A stretch of 17,284 bases of DNA, taken from contig URWK01000010.1 of NCBI GenBank assembly GCA_900551505.1, positions 1 through 17,284 on the forward strand, read 5' to 3'. Below are positions 16,960 through 17,284 of this stretch, in pieces. Each line of letters starts with the position of its first letter. The stretch's first letter is position 1. Origin of the DNA: an uncultured Ruminococcus sp. (GTDB lineage Bacteria; Bacillota; Clostridia; Oscillospirales; Ruminococcaceae). Position numbers and translations under genes: made by a program. A model generated the notes under the pieces. It was not told the origin of the DNA. It ran no database searches and was given only the letters and a program-made list of their open reading frames with translations.

Positions 16960-16998
16960 AATTAAGGGGCAACCGCTTTAGGCGGTTGCCCCTTAATT
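16960..16998. terminator. Bidirectional terminator between pdaA and tRNA-Ser
   Basis: The arms AATTAAGGGGCAACCGC (16960-16976) and its exact complement (16982-16998) form a perfect 17-bp stem with a 5-nt loop. The plus-strand side follows the pdaA stop codon by 7 nt. On the minus strand, 28 nt after the tRNA 3' end, the hairpin is followed by TTTTATATTT. It can thus end both converging transcripts. Confidence 0.9.
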
Positions 16999-17026
16999 TC
17001 TTTAAGAAAGAAAAAGTCATGAAAAG

Positions 17027-17114
17027 CGGAGATGGTGGGATTCGAACCCACGAGGCGTTTTACCGCCCAAACGATTTCGAGTCGTTCTCGTTATGACCTC
17101 TTCGATACATCTCC
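17027..17114 (-). tRNA. tRNA-Ser (anticodon CGA)
   Basis: Minus-strand sequence folds as a class II tRNA. The acceptor is GGAGATG with CATCTCC and discriminator G. The anticodon stem-loop is AACGA-CTCGAAA-TCGTT with anticodon CGA (reads UCG). A long variable arm, TGGGCGGTAAAACGCCTC, follows, and the T arm is GTGGG-TTCGAAT-CCCAC. The long variable arm and G discriminator are serine identity features. The CCA end is not encoded. Confidence 0.97.
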
Positions 17115-17138
17115 GTATTTATAAAAAGTTACCTATAT

Positions 17139-17167
17139 ATAATACAACTTTAACGGTGATTTGTCAA
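17139..17167 (-). promoter_or_regulatory. Promoter of tRNA-Ser
   Basis: On the minus strand a consensus TTGACA (17162-17167) and TATTAT (17139-17144) are 17 nt apart, about 25 nt upstream of the tRNA 5' end. This is the strongest promoter match in the window, as expected for a stable RNA gene. Confidence 0.8.
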
Positions 17168-17190
17168 GTACTGAGCAAAATTAATTTTTT

Positions 17191-17284
17191 CCGGGGGGGG
17201 GGGGGGGGGGCCGCGGGGGGGGGGGGGGGCCCCCCCCCCCCCAAGGAAAAAAATAAAAAAAAATAATAATAAAAATTAGTTGTT
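17191..17284. other. Low-complexity contig end with poly-G/poly-C tract
   Basis: Bases 17193-17229 are almost pure G, followed by a C run to 17242, then an A-rich tail of low complexity. Nothing biological is recognised. The abrupt change after the tRNA promoter region, together with the mirror-image tract on the left end, points to an artefact. Confidence 0.8.

Overview
This window looks like a short contig from a low-GC, Gram-positive gut or rumen anaerobe of the Ruminococcus type (Oscillospiraceae). The signs are AT-rich DNA with sigma-A-like promoters, AGGAGG-like ribosome binding sites, lipoprotein signal peptides and a pectin lyase carrying a C-terminal dockerin. The genus is an inference; no ribosomal RNA or phylogenetic marker is present. 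Both ends run into homopolymers (poly-C on the left, poly-G on the right). Read outward, both ends give G, so they look like sequencing or assembly artefacts. Trustworthy sequence spans roughly 196 to 17190.

Left part, minus strand: a two-gene operon encodes an ABC-type solute-binding lipoprotein (4231-5703) and, 10 nt downstream, a 1334-residue membrane hybrid histidine kinase (216-4220). No permease or transporter ATPase is present, so the pair may be a sensing unit. Upstream of it lies a separately transcribed gene for a secreted PL11 rhamnogalacturonan lyase with two ricin-type lectin modules and a dockerin (5896-8880), ending at a 46-nt perfect palindrome.

Middle, minus strand: a cobalt ECF transporter operon in the order cbiQ, cbiO, cbiMN (11859 down to 9128) is preceded by a clear cobalamin (B12) riboswitch with a terminator-like hairpin just before cbiQ. 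CbiM and CbiN are fused. Upstream of this is a cytoplasmic GH3 beta-glycosidase gene (12338-14584) with its own promoter and terminator.

Right part, plus strand: a Cof-type HAD phosphatase gene (15029-15850) with a long leader containing a possible attenuator, then a lipoprotein polysaccharide deacetylase of the PdaA type (15948-16952) with its own promoter. A tRNA-Ser(CGA) gene on the minus strand (17027-17114) converges on pdaA, and the two share a terminator hairpin.

The common themes are plant polysaccharide use (extracellular pectin backbone cleavage, intracellular glycoside hydrolysis, possible sugar sensing by the lipoprotein-kinase pair) and B12-controlled cobalt uptake. No CRISPR array, insertion sequence or phage gene was seen. 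The item least explained by known systems is the permease-less binding-protein/hybrid-kinase operon.
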